The notes under the pieces were generated by a model. The model had not been told where the DNA came from, made no database searches, and was given only the letters and a program-made list of their open reading frames with translations. Both the position numbers and the translations under genes were made by a program. Shown here in pieces: positions 13,494-24,110 of a stretch of 64,000 nucleotides of DNA. How positions within the stretch are numbered: position 1 is the first letter of the stretch; the number at the start of each line of letters is the position of its first letter. This DNA comes from Bubalus kerabau (lineage: Eukaryota > Chordata > Mammalia > Artiodactyla > Bovidae): the NCBI RefSeq assembly GCF_029407905.1, contig NC_073629.1:56240801-56304800 (forward strand), given 5' to 3'.

Positions 13494-13893
13494 TTAAAGA
13501 AAGCTGAGCGCTGAAGAATTGATGCTTTTGAACTGTGGTGTTGGAGAAGACTCTTGAGAGTCCCTTGGACTGAAAGGAGATCCAACCAGTCCATTCTGAA
13601 GGAGATCAGCCCTGGGTGTTCTTTGGAAGAAATGATGCTGAAGCTTAAACTCCAGTACTTTGGCCACCTCATGCAAAGAGTTGACTCATTGGAAAAGACT
13701 CTGATGCTGGGAGGGATTGGGGGCAGGAGGAGAAGGGGACGACAGAGGATGAGATGGCTGGATGGCATCACTGACTCAATGGACCTGAGTCTCAGTGAAC
13801 TCCGGGAGTTGGTGATGGACAGGGAGGCCTGGCGTGCTGCAATTCATGGGGCCGCAAAGAGTCGGACACAACTGAGTAACTGAACTGAACTGA
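13494..13893 (+). mobile_element. BovB 3' fragment (5'-truncated)
   Basis: This is a sense BovB tail fragment. It starts in the C-terminal reverse-transcriptase region (GAAAGCTGAGCGCTGAAGAA) and ends with the GAACTGAACTGAA terminal repeat. The 109-codon open frame inside it (13554-13883) is a piece of the LINE protein, not a host gene. Confidence 0.93.
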
Positions 13894-14090
13894 ATAAAGG
13901 AAAAAGCAGTCCCTTATAGCATAATAGGATTATTTTCATGATGGTGACCTTGAATAAATAAGAATGGGTTAAATTATGCTCTGTTCATTCTGTTGGAAAA
14001 GGCAATATATTTTTCTAAGTTCTTTCAAAAAGGATTAAATAATAGTAATTTGTACTCACTAAGCATTTACTGTGGAACAAACTTTGATCT

Positions 14091-14104
14091 AAAGACTTTT
14101 TATG
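14091..14104. repeat. Target-site duplication, left copy
   Basis: AAAGACTTTTTATG here is repeated exactly at 14266-14279 and flanks the L1/BovB composite insertion between them. Confidence 0.9.
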
Positions 14105-14265
14105 GAGGGAGGAGGGTTCAGGATGGGGAACACATGTGTACCTGTGGTGGATTCATTTTGATATTTGGCAAAACTAATGCAATTATGTAAAGTTTAAAAA
14201 TAAAATAAAATTAAAAAAGAAAGTTGGCTTAAAGCTCAACATTCAGAAAACGAAACAAAAAAAAA
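14105..14265 (+). mobile_element. 5'-truncated L1 3' end carrying a BovB piece
   Basis: From 14105 to about 14218 the sequence matches the end of the full-length L1 3'UTR (compare 46150-46272): the polypurine tract, GGCAAAACTAATGCAATTAT and the AATAAA run. About 35 bases follow (about 14220-14254, AGTTGGCTTAAAGCTCAACA and on) that match the sense strand of BovB (compare 55452-55480). An A-run and the second copy of the 14-bp target duplication come next. The whole composite therefore inserted as one unit. Confidence 0.88.
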
Positions 14266-14279
14266 AAAGACTTTTTATG
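14266..14279. repeat. Target-site duplication, right copy
   Basis: Exact second copy of AAAGACTTTTTATG (see 14091-14104). The first A residues overlap the A-tail of the insertion. Confidence 0.9.
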
Positions 14280-14319
14280 TATCGTCTTATTAAATATCCA
14301 GAACAATGGAACAACATCA

Positions 14320-14410
14320 GAAGAGTTACCATCATTATCTCCATTTTACAGGTGAGGAGCTGAGGAAAAAGACTTGAACTTGAGCAAGGTGGAGGCAGTG
14401 GACTCAGCCT
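14320..14410 (-). mobile_element. MIR fragment, antisense
   Basis: The phrase ATCTCCATTTTACAGGTGAG and the following GAGCTGAGGA match a reversed MIR core. It is short and diverged. Confidence 0.55.
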
Positions 14411-15420
14411 CAGCCCCCACTTATTGAAGTAAATAAATACTTCTGCTTAAAGTTAAAATCTCAGTTGTCTAGAAATTTTACTCTATGGATTCCTGATGAT
14501 GCAATATAAATGAGACATTTAAACATGTATTAAAATAGCCTTAATTACCACTCAGCTGCAGTTATGTTACCTAGTAAAGTCTTTCCCAGATTTCCTTTAA
14601 TGATAGATAAGAATGTTTTTACAATTAAGGCTTTGAGTGTTTTCTGTAGATACAGGTTTATATACAGTATGAAGATAGCTTCAAGGTTGACAACTTGCTG
14701 TCAGGATACTTAGGGGAACGCTGAATCTACCCTAGAACTTGAGATTTACAAAATCATTAAGCCTTGTATAACGTATTATTCCTTTGCTTTGCAAAAATAT
14801 TTTTTTACAGACAGTACAAAGGTAAAACTGAGCTTTGCTCCTGTCAGAATTATCTAATTTCTAATTAGGGGAGTCTGATTTAATGAGATTTTCCTAAGTA
14901 GTTGGATAAGCCTTGGATGACTGACTTTAAGTAAGTGATGTGTTTTTGTTTTGTTTTGTTTTTTAACCAGTTAATCATTTCTTGCTTTCATAATTGATCG
15001 GTCCAGCATTACTCATAGAGCTGGGTAATTAGGCATTTATTATAGACACTATGGGACTATGAGATGAGAGATGAGAAAGAAGAACCCCAAAGGGACTTAC
15101 AGGCTGCTGTGTTTCCTCACTCCCCTGCAGGCTGCAAAGGGCAGGGGTACTGCGGCAAAGCTGGAGGCCTGCCTGGGCACTGCTCATCACCAGGGGAGGG
15201 TGATGCTAACTACTGCTGCCAAACGGTGGACTTTGTTCACACACTAGTGTCAGCAGTTTGGTGAAGTTAGCACTAGTATCAACTGCCAGAGCAATTGCAT
15301 TTCTCCACAGTCTCTTTTTATGTACACAAGACTATTGGGAATCACTAAAAATTAGGGAGAAGACAGTCATCTGAAACTCTTTGGGTCATCATATTATTTC
15401 AAAATGATGAAGGGAACCAC
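14411..15420. other. Unique sequence without recognised genes
   Basis: No repeat is recognised apart from a short TTTTG run at 14944-14964. The 66-codon frame at 15064-15264 is locally GC-rich but has no known domain. Confidence 0.45.
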
Positions 15421-15738
15421 TGGAGATCAAACCAGTCAATCCTAAAGGAAACTGACCCTGGATATTCATTGGAAGGACTGATACTGAAACTGAAGCTCCA
15501 ATAATTTGGCCACCTGATGTGAAGAGTCAACTCATTGGAAAAGACCCTAATACTGGGAAGGATTAAGGGCAAGAGGAGAAGGGGGTGACAGAGGATAAGA
15601 TGGCTGGATGGCATTACTGACTCAATGAATTTGAGCAAACTCTGGGAGATAGTGAAGGACAGGGAAGCCTGGTGTGCCGCAGTCCATGGGTTCACAGAAA
15701 GTCAGACACGACTTAGCAAATGAACAACAACAACAGAG
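15421..15738 (+). mobile_element. BovB 3' fragment (5'-truncated)
   Basis: Sense BovB C-terminal and 3' sequence runs from ATCAAACCAGTCAATCCTAA to the tail CAGACACGACTTAGCAAATG, which ends in AACAACAACAACAG. It is more diverged than the copy at 13494. Confidence 0.9.
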
Positions 15739-16564
15739 TAGAAGATTCTGGATGTCTATCATAGTTTATCAGAATTGGTTAAATTCAATTAATTTCTCTG
15801 AAATATATCATAGAATGGGCAAACAAAATGATGATATTGGCTACCAAGTAGTTTGTTTAACCTTAATGATTTCACCTCAAATCTGTATTAGTCATGTTCT
15901 TGAGTTTTAATAAAAATATTTCTAGAAAGTAGATATGCTCTGGGTTTTCCAACTCTCTACACATCCATGGAGTTCACCAGATTCAAAAGGCAATGCCTTT
16001 AGAAAGAGCCTGGCTTGGCAGCTTGGAGAATTTACTGTGAACAGACAAAAGACAACCCAGCTCAAACTGCAACTCAACCCTCACACATATAAACACGTGC
16101 TCCCAAAGCCCATTTCTTGCAATGAATAATGAATTACCTCCCCTGTTTTCCTGAACTTCAGCCTTTCCAAATGGCTATGCAGAAAAGTGCATTGATGTGG
16201 AACAACCAGGTAAGATGAGACAGTCAGTTCAACCCATGTTATTAAAGAAATTGGTTCACCTTTTTGATTCTGTGTCATTGTAGTTTCAGCCATTCATTTG
16301 TTCAATAAGCAGTTCGGTATGTTCTGGGAAATAATGAATATTGATCATAAAATCGATCACTTATTAAGAAACAGACTAAGGGAAATTGTTTATCCAATCA
16401 ATTGTAATTTTTGATTTGTTATTTATATTTTCCACTTTCGTCCACCCCTCCCTGAGGCTCTCTGACTCTCAGGAACACCAAGTGAAGGGCTTGTAGACAC
16501 TGGCTGAAACTTATGAAAGAGCACAAAACCCAATACATTCACTATAGATCATGCAGACTGACAT
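15739..16564. other. Unique sequence without recognised genes
   Basis: No recognised repeat or exon is visible in this interval. Confidence 0.45.
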
Positions 16565-16748
16565 GCTGCTGCTGCTAAGTCACTTCAGTCGTGTCCGACT
16601 CTGTGCGACCCCATAGACGGCAGCCCACCAGGCTCCCCTGTCCCTAGGATTCTCCAGGCAAGAACACTGGAGTGGGTTGCCATTTCCTTCCCCAATGCAG
16701 GAAAGTGAAAAGTGAAAGTGAAGTCGCTCAGTCGTGTCCAACTCTTAG
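16565..16748 (-). mobile_element. Bov-A2 SINE, antisense, partial
   Basis: The reversed CTG tail, CACTTCAGTCGTGTCCGACT, and the linker GAAAGTGAAAAGTGAAAGTG identify a dimeric Bov-A2. The element stops within the second monomer at about 16748 (CCAACTCTTA), so one monomer is truncated. Confidence 0.88.
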
Positions 16749-16929
16749 CCTATAATAAAAGAGACTGTGATTGAGAACTGCAGACATGCCGCCTCTTACA
16801 CCTGTGGCTATTGGGCTGAAACTATATAGTAAAGGATTTGTTGAAAAGGGTGTGCACATACTGTTCATGGATGTGTAAGTTAGCTATGTCATGCTTTAGA
16901 AGATAAAACACTTGCACAATTAAAATGTG

Positions 16930-17105
16930 TGTTTGTGTGCTCAGTCATTCAGTCATGCCTGACTCATTTCAACCCCATAGACTGTAGCCTGCCAGGATCC
17001 TCTGTCCATGGAGTTTTCCAGTATAGAATACTGGAATGGGTTGCCATTTCCTACTTCAGGGGATCTTTCCATGGACTGGACTCATGTCTCTTAGGCGCTA
17101 ACCAA
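16930..17105 (-). mobile_element. Bov-tA SINE, antisense
   Basis: The reversed BovB tail (GTGTGCTCAGTCATTCAGTC) is followed by the reversed body (CTGGAATGGGTTGCCATTTC) and a damaged tRNA-like head. The copy is somewhat degraded. Confidence 0.85.
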
Positions 17106-17336
17106 GATTTTGAGTAAACCTGGAAAGATAAGTTGATTGCTTTGGATGCATATGATATTTGTTTTCATTGAAGCGTTCCTAGTTTTACATGTTTTTCATA
17201 CAATAAAACTGAAATTCACCACTCAGGATTGTCTGAAGCTGTAACAATCAAAATGTGCCCAGTTGGGGCAGATTTGAAAAAGCTAAGTGATGCAATGTGT
17301 AGCTGGAGTTTCTAGGAATACAGGAGCAGGGGGAAG

Positions 17337-17377
17337 ATATAGATAGATAGATACATAAATAGATAGATAGGTAGATA
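17337..17377. repeat. (TAGA)n microsatellite
   Basis: An imperfect run of TAGA/GATA units with an interruption (TACATAAA) in the middle. Confidence 0.85.
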
Positions 17378-17399
17378 TCCTTCAAGATCCTGGGAAAAG

Positions 17400-18019
17400 T
17401 CGCCACTGTTTTCTTGTGTGAAATATTGATGAGTACTTTGATGAACTCTCTGGGGAAGCTTGAGTGAGTCCTGCTATGAAACAGCAGACCTGATCACCAT
17501 TCTAGATGTCCTTGTTAAAACAAGGAGAGAATCAGGTACAACCTCAGAGCACATATGTTTCTAGTTTCATTTTTCACGTATGTGAGAAACCAGGGCTTGA
17601 AACCAATGTATAAACTAATCTCATTCCTAGTAGAAGTGATTCCAACTTTTTGCCCTCTTCCCACAGTACATCTAAGGTAGAGAAAATGTAACTGCATCCC
17701 CAAGTGGCTAATTAACTTTCCCTGGGATTTGTGAGCACCAGGTGAATATACTGCTTGTGCTCATACTTCATCTGAAATGTGATTTTGAATATCCCTCTAG
17801 CTGGCTGCAGACACTGATGAAAATTGCCTGTCTCTTTTTTTTTCACCCTGTTTTCCAACGTCCTAAGATCAGAACCCTTCATTCACAGCTTGTGGTAGCG
17901 AGTCTAATTTGTAAATGAATTTGCAAGTTTAGATGATTAGTGAATCTCTTAGTAGCTACAGAAACTGGGAATCCCTTGTTGAAGAACTAAAAAGGATTGT
18001 TAATTTGATGTTACTAGTT
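17400..18019. other. Unique sequence without recognised genes
   Basis: No repeat or exon is recognised. Confidence 0.45.
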
Positions 18020-18237
18020 GGACATCCCACGTGGTATAGTGCCAAAGAGTCTGCCTGCCAATGCAAGAGAATGCAAGATACAGGTTCAATCTCTTGGTTG
18101 GGAAGATCTCCTGGAGTAGGAAATGGTAAGCCACTCTATATTCTTGCCTGGAAAATTCCATGGACAGAGTAGCTTGATGAGCTATAGTCCATGGGGTCGC
18201 GGAGTTGGACGTGACTGAGCACACACACACAGTTGGA
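18020..18237 (+). mobile_element. Bov-tA SINE
   Basis: Sense element: a degraded tRNA-like head (TGGTATAGTGCCAAAGAGTC), the body TATTCTTGCCTGGAAAATTC, and the tail CCATGGGGTCGCGGAGTTGG ending in a short CA run (18221-18231). Confidence 0.88.
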
Positions 18238-18258
18238 CATGTCAGTTGCATTTATCTT

Positions 18259-18391
18259 TGTTGTTGTTCAGTTGCTAAGTCACGTCTGATTCTTTTCGAC
18301 CCCATGGACTACAGTATGCCAGGCTCCTCTGTTCTCCACTATCTTCTGGGAGTTTGCTCAAATTCATAACCATTGAGTCAGTAATACCTGC
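18259..18391 (-). mobile_element. BovB 3' end, antisense, short
   Basis: The reversed tail (GTTCAGTTGCTAAGTCACGT) continues into TCTGGGAGTTTGCTCAAATT, which is BovB-specific and not part of the SINE. About 130 bp survive. Confidence 0.82.
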
Positions 18392-18479
18392 AAGGCTCCT
18401 TTGTCTGAGAATGTATCTTTAGACTTGACTACCTGCTTTTACCTATTACTTTGAACCTTTCCTCTGTAAACTAGTCTTC

Positions 18480-19160
18480 AGTTTGGTTGACATTCCTCCT
18501 AGCTGTAAACTTGCTTTCAGTACAGGAGCAAGAGCTACTAATAAGTGATGTGATAATAGTTTCCTGAGCTTTGTGTCACACCAAGTCCTTGTGGTTGTGA
18601 CTGTCTCTTCAAAAACTTCCTTTTATTAATCTGCTTCTTGTCTTTTTATTTCCTCTTCTTGGCTTGTTTTCCCTTCTTTTCCTTCACCCTAGGTTTCACC
18701 AAACCAATCATTACTTGTCTTTCGCATCTCCAACAACTCAGTCCTCTCTGGATCTTTCCTTTTTTTCTGTAAACCATGGATATCCCTCTCCTTACAAACC
18801 TTGATTACCAGCCCAGCCCCACTATCCAGCCTGCCTCTGCCCTGCAAGCTAAGAACTTACTTCTCAACTTTCCTTCCCTGAAAAACTCCAAGAACAGGAA
18901 CTGATGCTTACCACCTTACTCTTCAGGATATTACTGTTTTGTTTCTAAAAAGTAGACCTTCTATTCACTGCTGTCACTTCTTAACCATCTTTCTTTAACC
19001 ATCCAGACTTTGCTTTCTGGCCTTGACTGTGTTCTTGGGAAGATTGACTCCCAAATCTTTCAACCATTTTTTAATCTCTAAGTTATATGACTTATCTGCA
19101 GCATGTGATGTTTCTGGGCCATACCACCCTTATTTGTTCCTGCATTGGAAATGTATCCAT
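18480..19160 (+). mobile_element. Possible old L2-like LINE remnant
   Basis: Pyrimidine-rich sequence around 18600-18900 and the phrase CTGCAGCATGTGATGTTTCT near 19097 recall decayed L2-type coding sequence. The match is from memory and weak. No open frame survives. Confidence 0.3.
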
Positions 19161-19399
19161 GAACATAGAAACTAAAAATTTCTGTCCTTATATTCTAAAT
19201 GAAGAAAGTAGACAGTAAGTAATTGATATACTAAATAAGAACTGTATTATCAATTGTGAAACATACAGAGAGCCAGAACTGGATGAGGCAAATGAGATGT
19301 CTCAAAATTTAAGGCATCAGTCCCTCTCAGGATTGGCATTTGTACTACCTTACTTCTTTGAATTTTGTGCCCTAGATTTCTCATTTGAACTAAAAGGGA

Positions 19400-19513
19400 G
19401 ACCTGTTCTTGCCTGGAGAATCCCAGGGATGGGGGAGCCTGGTGGGCTGCCATCTGTGGGGTCGCACAGAGTCGGACACGACTGAGGTGACTTAGCAGTA
19501 GCAGTAGCAGTAG
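19400..19513 (+). mobile_element. Bov-A SINE 3' part
   Basis: TGTTCTTGCCTGGAGAATCC through CGGACACGACTGAGGTGACT, ending in AGCAGTAGCAGTAGCAG, is the sense 3' half of a Bov-A/Bov-A2 element. Confidence 0.87.
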
Positions 19514-19940
19514 TGCAAAGGCCCCCAATGCAGGAATGTGTTAGGTTTTAGGAGAGGCAGTGATAGAATGGAGACAGTGAGTTGGAGCAAGTATTGAGAG
19601 ATGAGTTTGGAGAGGTAACACATGGAGAGGTCACGTGAGGACTGAGAGTTGTTGGTCATTGTAAGCTCTTTGGCTTTTAAAGACTGGGGAGCGAGTGAAG
19701 GGTTATTGGGGAGAGGACTGATGTGATCTGCCTGCCATTTGAAAAGTCTCACTGGGATTGCTGTGTTGGCCTGAGAACACTGCGGGTATACATGTAGAAG
19801 CAGGGTGACTGCATCAGTCCTAGGCAGGAGGAGATGAGGGTTTGGATGAGACCTGGTGGGGATGACAAGAGTGAAAAGTGGTCAGACTGAACAGATTTGG
19901 AAGGTTGGGTCAACTTGATCTCCTGATGGACTGGATACAG
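19514..19940 (+). mobile_element. Old interspersed repeat, family not named
   Basis: The purine-rich sequence includes GGACTGATGTGATCTGCCTG, TCTCACTGGGATTGCTGTGT and CTCCTGATGGACTGGATA. It resembles two other stretches in this window (29090-29740 and 50620-50900) and a common ancient mammalian repeat whose name I cannot assign with certainty. Confidence 0.45.
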
Positions 19941-20154
19941 CCTGCACAGTTGAGCAATGTGAAACTCCTCATCTGGCTTCCAGGAGAACATCTTTCAGTG
20001 TCCTCTTTTATGTTTCTGACTTTGTTGTCTTTTCCACTCGATCTTTTCCTGCCTTTGCCTCGTTATCACAGCTTTTAGCTCTGCTGTTTCCTCAGGCTTC
20101 TCCTCTTCTTGCGTTTTCTCTCTCATTCCCTGTCATGACCTCAAGACTATCTTG

Positions 20155-20335
20155 GGCTCAATCACTCCAGTTGTGTCCGAATCTGTGCGACCCCATGGAC
20201 TGTAGACCGTCAGACTCCTCTGTCCATGAGATTCTCCAGGCAAGAACACTAGAGTGGGTTGCCATGCCCTCCTCCAGGGGCTTTTCCCAATTCAGGGATT
20301 GAACCCTCGTCTTCTGTGTCTCCTGCATTGCATTG
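20155..20335 (-). mobile_element. Bov-tA SINE, antisense
   Basis: The reversed tail (CACTCCAGTTGTGTCCGAAT) and body (AGAGTGGGTTGCCATGCCCT) are followed by a reversed head with a B-box-like GGGATTGAACCC. The far end is at the CTCCTGCATTG of the tRNA-like part. Confidence 0.88.
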
Positions 20336-20483
20336 GAAGTTGAATGTATCCAAATTCCCATCTCTAGTGCTAACCTGTACTGGGCTCTGATGCTCTGTTT
20401 CCAGCTCTTTATTTCCAGATTCTTATTAAAGCCACAGTCATCCTTGCAGTCATCCAGGTTTGAAACTCTTTGTCCTTATTGCA

Positions 20484-20760
20484 CTGCTGCTGCTGCTGCT
20501 AAGTCGCTTCAGTCGTGTCCGACCCTGTGCGACCCCATAGACAGCAGCCCACCAGGCTCCTCTGTCTCTGGGATTCTCCAGGCAAGAACACTGGAGTGGG
20601 TTGCCATTTCCTTCTCCAATGCATGAAAGTGAAAAGTGAAAGTGAAGTTGCTCAGTCATGTCCGACTCTTAGCGACCCCATGGACTGCAGCCCACCAGGC
20701 TCCTCTGTCCATGGGATTTTCCAGGCAAGAGTACTGGAGTGGGGTGCCACTGCCTTCTCC
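20484..20760 (-). mobile_element. Bov-A2 SINE, complete dimer, antisense
   Basis: The element reads reversed as CTG repeats, first monomer, linker GAAAGTGAAAAGTGAAAGTG, second monomer. It is flanked by the 10-bp duplication CCTTATTGCA at 20474-20483 and 20761-20770. It is well preserved, so recent on a ruminant scale. The CTGCTG run is the SINE tail, not a coding repeat. Confidence 0.93.
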
Positions 20761-20879
20761 CCTTATTGCAGTAGTACCTATGAAACAATGTTAAGAAAAT
20801 TTTCTTCACTAGGACTTCTCTTTGATGTCTTTCAAATAGGCCCCATTTGTGTCTATGTGGCTTTATTTTTGCCTTCCAC

Positions 20880-21235
20880 ATCCATTTTTATGTCATCTTT
20901 ACCTGTCATAAACCTACTCACTTTCTAAGACCTAGCTGAAATATTCCTTCACAAAGCTTTCTTATTCCTTGCAGGTAGAAGTCATCTATAGCCTTGGTCA
21001 AGACTTGATGGCCATTTCAAGACATGGATCACAACTACCTTGCACCTTAAGAATTTAGTTTCTTGTTTCTTTATCAACTCTTGGAAGCATGGGCCATGAC
21101 TGTACCATGCTTGTAGCCATGGTGGTGCCTGGCAGTCTTTATTTACTCCTCTCATTCCCCAAAAGTCCCTGAATGCCTAATCTGTTTGGGCCTCCAACAC
21201 TAATCCTAACACTCAACACAAATATACTGAATAAA
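20880..21235 (+). mobile_element. L2 LINE 3' end (old)
   Basis: Phrases such as CTAGCTGAAATATTCCTTCAC, CTTGGAAGCATGGGCCATGA and GGTGCCTGGCAGTCTTTATT follow the order of the L2 3' end, which normally includes a 'gagctccttgagggcaggg...gtgcctggcacatagta' region. It is strongly diverged. Confidence 0.55.
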
Positions 21236-21881
21236 GTAGTAAATAGGTGGAGAAATGTGATAGTGAATAGATGATCAGCCAGTGAAATTTGTGATATCCT
21301 TACTCTTGATACCTTTTAGCAGTGGAGGCAGATAAGCAATATAAAAATCTAAGTATCCTGTTTCTCAGGAAGAACAGAAGGGATTCTTTGGAAATGTAGG
21401 CTTTTTTAACCCATTTTGGTCTCTAATAATTAATATCAATTTATTATTATTCTTTTGCTTTCAGCTGTTATTCTTAGCTTCTCTCTCTTACAAGTTCCCA
21501 AAGAGTAGAACTCTTTCATTGCCCTTGAGTAACTGTCCTTTCTCCTTTTCTTTCACCCTGTTTTAGCACTGGTCAGTTTCTCTCCAATCCCTGCTGGTAA
21601 TTGGAATTATATTGATATTTTGTGAGTTCTTTAAATAGGAGGGAGATTACAACTCTAAAATTATGCATTTGTTTATTATTCATTTGTATGTAATATACAA
21701 TGTATGTAGGAAGTCATATACATAACTCTCTAAAGGTTATGTATGCAAATTTGCTTTAGATAAATACACTGTGTTTCCCTTGCTCATTCTTTTAAATTTC
21801 AATTTCCTAATATATGCTCCAGCCCTGTTGAGCTGTGTTAGTTAGGGTTTTTAGGAAATAAAGAAACACATCACAGTTTCC
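21236..21881. other. Unique sequence without recognised genes
   Basis: AT-rich sequence with no recognised repeat or exon. Confidence 0.45.
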
Positions 21882-21895
21882 TTGGCTACTGCATG

Positions 21896-22125
21896 TGCTT
21901 GTGTGCTCAGTTGTATCCGACTCCTTGTAACCCCATGACTGCAGCCTGCCAAACTCCTCTGGTCCATGGAATTTCCCATGCAAGAATGCTGGAGTGGCTT
22001 GCCATTTCCTTCTCCAGGGGATCTTCCTGACCCAGGAACAGGATTCGCATATCCTGCATTGGCAGGTGGATTTTCTTTATTATTATTCTTTTTTTTTTTT
22101 TAACCACTGCACCACCTGGGAAGCC
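21896..22125 (-). mobile_element. Bov-tA SINE, antisense
   Basis: Complete reversed Bov-tA. A T-run (about 22089-22101) interrupts the reversed tRNA-like head before CACCACCTGGGAAGCCC. An imperfect target duplication flanks it (TGGCTACTGCATGT at 21882-21895 against TGGCTATTGCACAT at 22126-22139). Confidence 0.9.
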
Positions 22126-22165
22126 CTGGCTATTGCACATATACATAAAATAAGAAAGGGTATAA

Positions 22166-22372
22166 GACCTCCCTGGTGGCTCAGTGGTAAAGAATCCACA
22201 TGCCAGTGCAGGAGACATGAGTTCGATCCCTGTTCTGGGACGATCCCCTGGAGAAGGCAATGGCAACCCACTTCAGTATTCTTGCCTGAAAAATCTCACG
22301 GAGAGAGGAGCCTAGTGGGCTACAGTCCATGGGGCTGCGAAGAGTTGGATATGACCTAGGGACGGAACACAT
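22166..22372 (+). mobile_element. Bov-tA SINE
   Basis: Complete sense Bov-tA from ACCTCCCTGGTGGCTCAGTG to ATGACCTAGGGACGGAACAC. It lies only about 40 bases beyond the antisense copy at 21896-22125. Confidence 0.92.
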
Positions 22373-22379
22373 GTAAGGA

Positions 22380-23165
22380 GAACTCTAGCAGTTGAGCACT
22401 TGGCTTTTGGACACCTGAACCATCATGTGGGAAACTATTCCAGCAGGCTGAAGCAATTCTAGCAGTTTGCCCTTCTTGTGCAGCAGATTATTTTTGTCCT
22501 TGCTCCTCCCTCTGTTTCCACTTCCCCTTTCTCCTGTTTTATTCACTGGTGGCTTTTCTCTCGGTTTCTTCTGTCTCATGGTTTCTGTTTAATTGTTGCT
22601 TCTCATATGGTTCTTCCTACTTTGTGGATCAGTTCTGTCCATGTGCCTTTCAGAGTGTGTGAAACAGGGCTCTTTATAGAGCTCTCCACATGTCACCTAC
22701 AAGTTCCTCAAGGTGAAGACCTGATTGATTAATTTGTTTTCAATAAGACAAAGACACTCTTGGTTAGAATTTTGCACTGAGTCGCTGTATGGGCTTGCTA
22801 TACTCCACAAGTGGCTGACTTTGGAACAGGTACTAATTTCTGCTAAACACACTGCAAATAAAAATTTTAGGAACAGAGATGTCAAAATGCAGGCTAAACC
22901 ATATATAGATAGGTGTGGGTGACTCTTTGGGGGAAGATTTTGCGTCTAATAAGTTCTCAGGGTAGATAATTATTTACCAATTTTTGTTTAGTTTAGGAAA
23001 TATTTTCAATGAATTATTTATAGATTATGTCTATACAGGACAAAGTGAACTGGAGATTTTAGTTCTCCTGTGATGTTGCTCACTCTAGGTAATATCTGAT
23101 GATATATAAAACATCAAAGAATCATAACGGTGAAAAGGGTCTCAGATATAATCTTATTCAGTAGT
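22380..23165. other. Unique sequence without recognised genes
   Basis: No clear repeat is recognised. Short open frames at 22478-22732 and 22725-22922 lack known motifs. Confidence 0.45.
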
Positions 23166-23540
23166 TCTCAAACGTATTGACCTCAGGGCTACTTTACAAT
23201 GTCAAAAATCACTGAGGACCCCAAAGAGTTTTGGTTTATGTGAGCTGTAGCTCTCATTATTATTTGTTAGATGTTGAAAGTGAAAATTTCAAGTGTTTAT
23301 TCATTCATTTAAAAATAATATTACTAAATATGTTGTCAATAAATAAAATAACACATTTCTATGAGAAGCAACTATATTTTTATTAATGACAAGAGTGACA
23401 TTGTTTTACTTTGGTAAATATTTTTAAGGTATGGTTTAATGGAAGATAGCTAGATTTTCATATATACTTCTACCTTTATTTTGATACTATGTGTGTTAAA
23501 AGATAAATTGAGGCATGTTAAACTTTTCAAGAATTTGAGT
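23159..23540 (+). mobile_element. Probable ancient hAT-type DNA transposon remnant
   Basis: The stretch begins with CAGTAGTTCTCAAACG, similar to hAT-Charlie inverted termini. It continues with GAGGACCCCAAAGAGTTTTG and GAGTGACATTGTTTTACTTT, phrases I associate with a widespread mammalian repeat. The other terminus was not located, so the family is uncertain. Confidence 0.42.
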
Positions 23541-23989
23541 ATGCATGGACTGAAATTGGGCACTGCCAAAGAAAGTGATTAGGAGAGGTCCACCAGCAGG
23601 AACTAGGGCCAAGGTTTTCATAGAGAAGATGAAAGCAAAGCAAAGAAATTATTTGCCTATAGCTTAAGGTTGTCTTGTTTGGGAAACCTACCTCAGCTAT
23701 TTGTGATTAGTGTTCTTAAGTTTTACTTTCCTGGATTTGGTTGAGATGACTCTTGCTTAGGTTTTGATTTGCTTATGTGAGCTACCAAGGTATTAGACAT
23801 ACCTCTGTCTAATGACTGGCTCACGCTGTCTCCGGAAAATTCCAGTGGATACTTGTGAGCCAGTGAAAGTCAAACAGGTAGATGACCTCTTAGTATTATT
23901 ATTCAAAAAGATTGTTGATTTCACCAACAACATGAAAGGAATTCAGAGACTTCCAGGGTCCTTGGACCACATTAAAGTAATTAAAAAAA

Positions 23990-24110
23990 TCTTATTTTAC
24001 AGAGGAGGAAACAATGGCTCAGAGAAGTGAAGTGACTTGCTCAGGGGCACACAGTAAGTTGATGGCAGAGCTGGTGTTAGAACTCAGCTACTCTGTTCCT
24101 ACACTGCACC
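23990..24110 (-). mobile_element. MIR SINE, antisense
   Basis: TTTTACAGAGGAGGAAACAA, TGACTTGCTCAGGGGCACAC and GGCAGAGCTGGTGTTAGAAC are a reversed MIR core in the expected order. Confidence 0.75.

Noticed and set aside
13352..13771. 139-codon - strand frame.
   Set aside because: Most of it is the complement of the BovB fragment 13494-13893.
15064..15264. Cys/Gly-rich 66-codon frame as a possible small secreted protein.
   Set aside because: No signal peptide, known domain or supporting gene structure; composition is only locally GC-rich.
20484..20500. CTG run as a trinucleotide repeat or a coding poly-residue tract.
   Set aside because: It is the normal tail of an antisense Bov-A2 SINE; the same run occurs at 16565 and 57810 for the same reason.
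22190..22235. tRNA gene suggested by A-box and B-box-like sequence.
   Set aside because: These boxes are in the tRNA-Glu-derived head of a Bov-tA SINE and cannot form a full cloverleaf; the same holds for the other Bov-tA copies.
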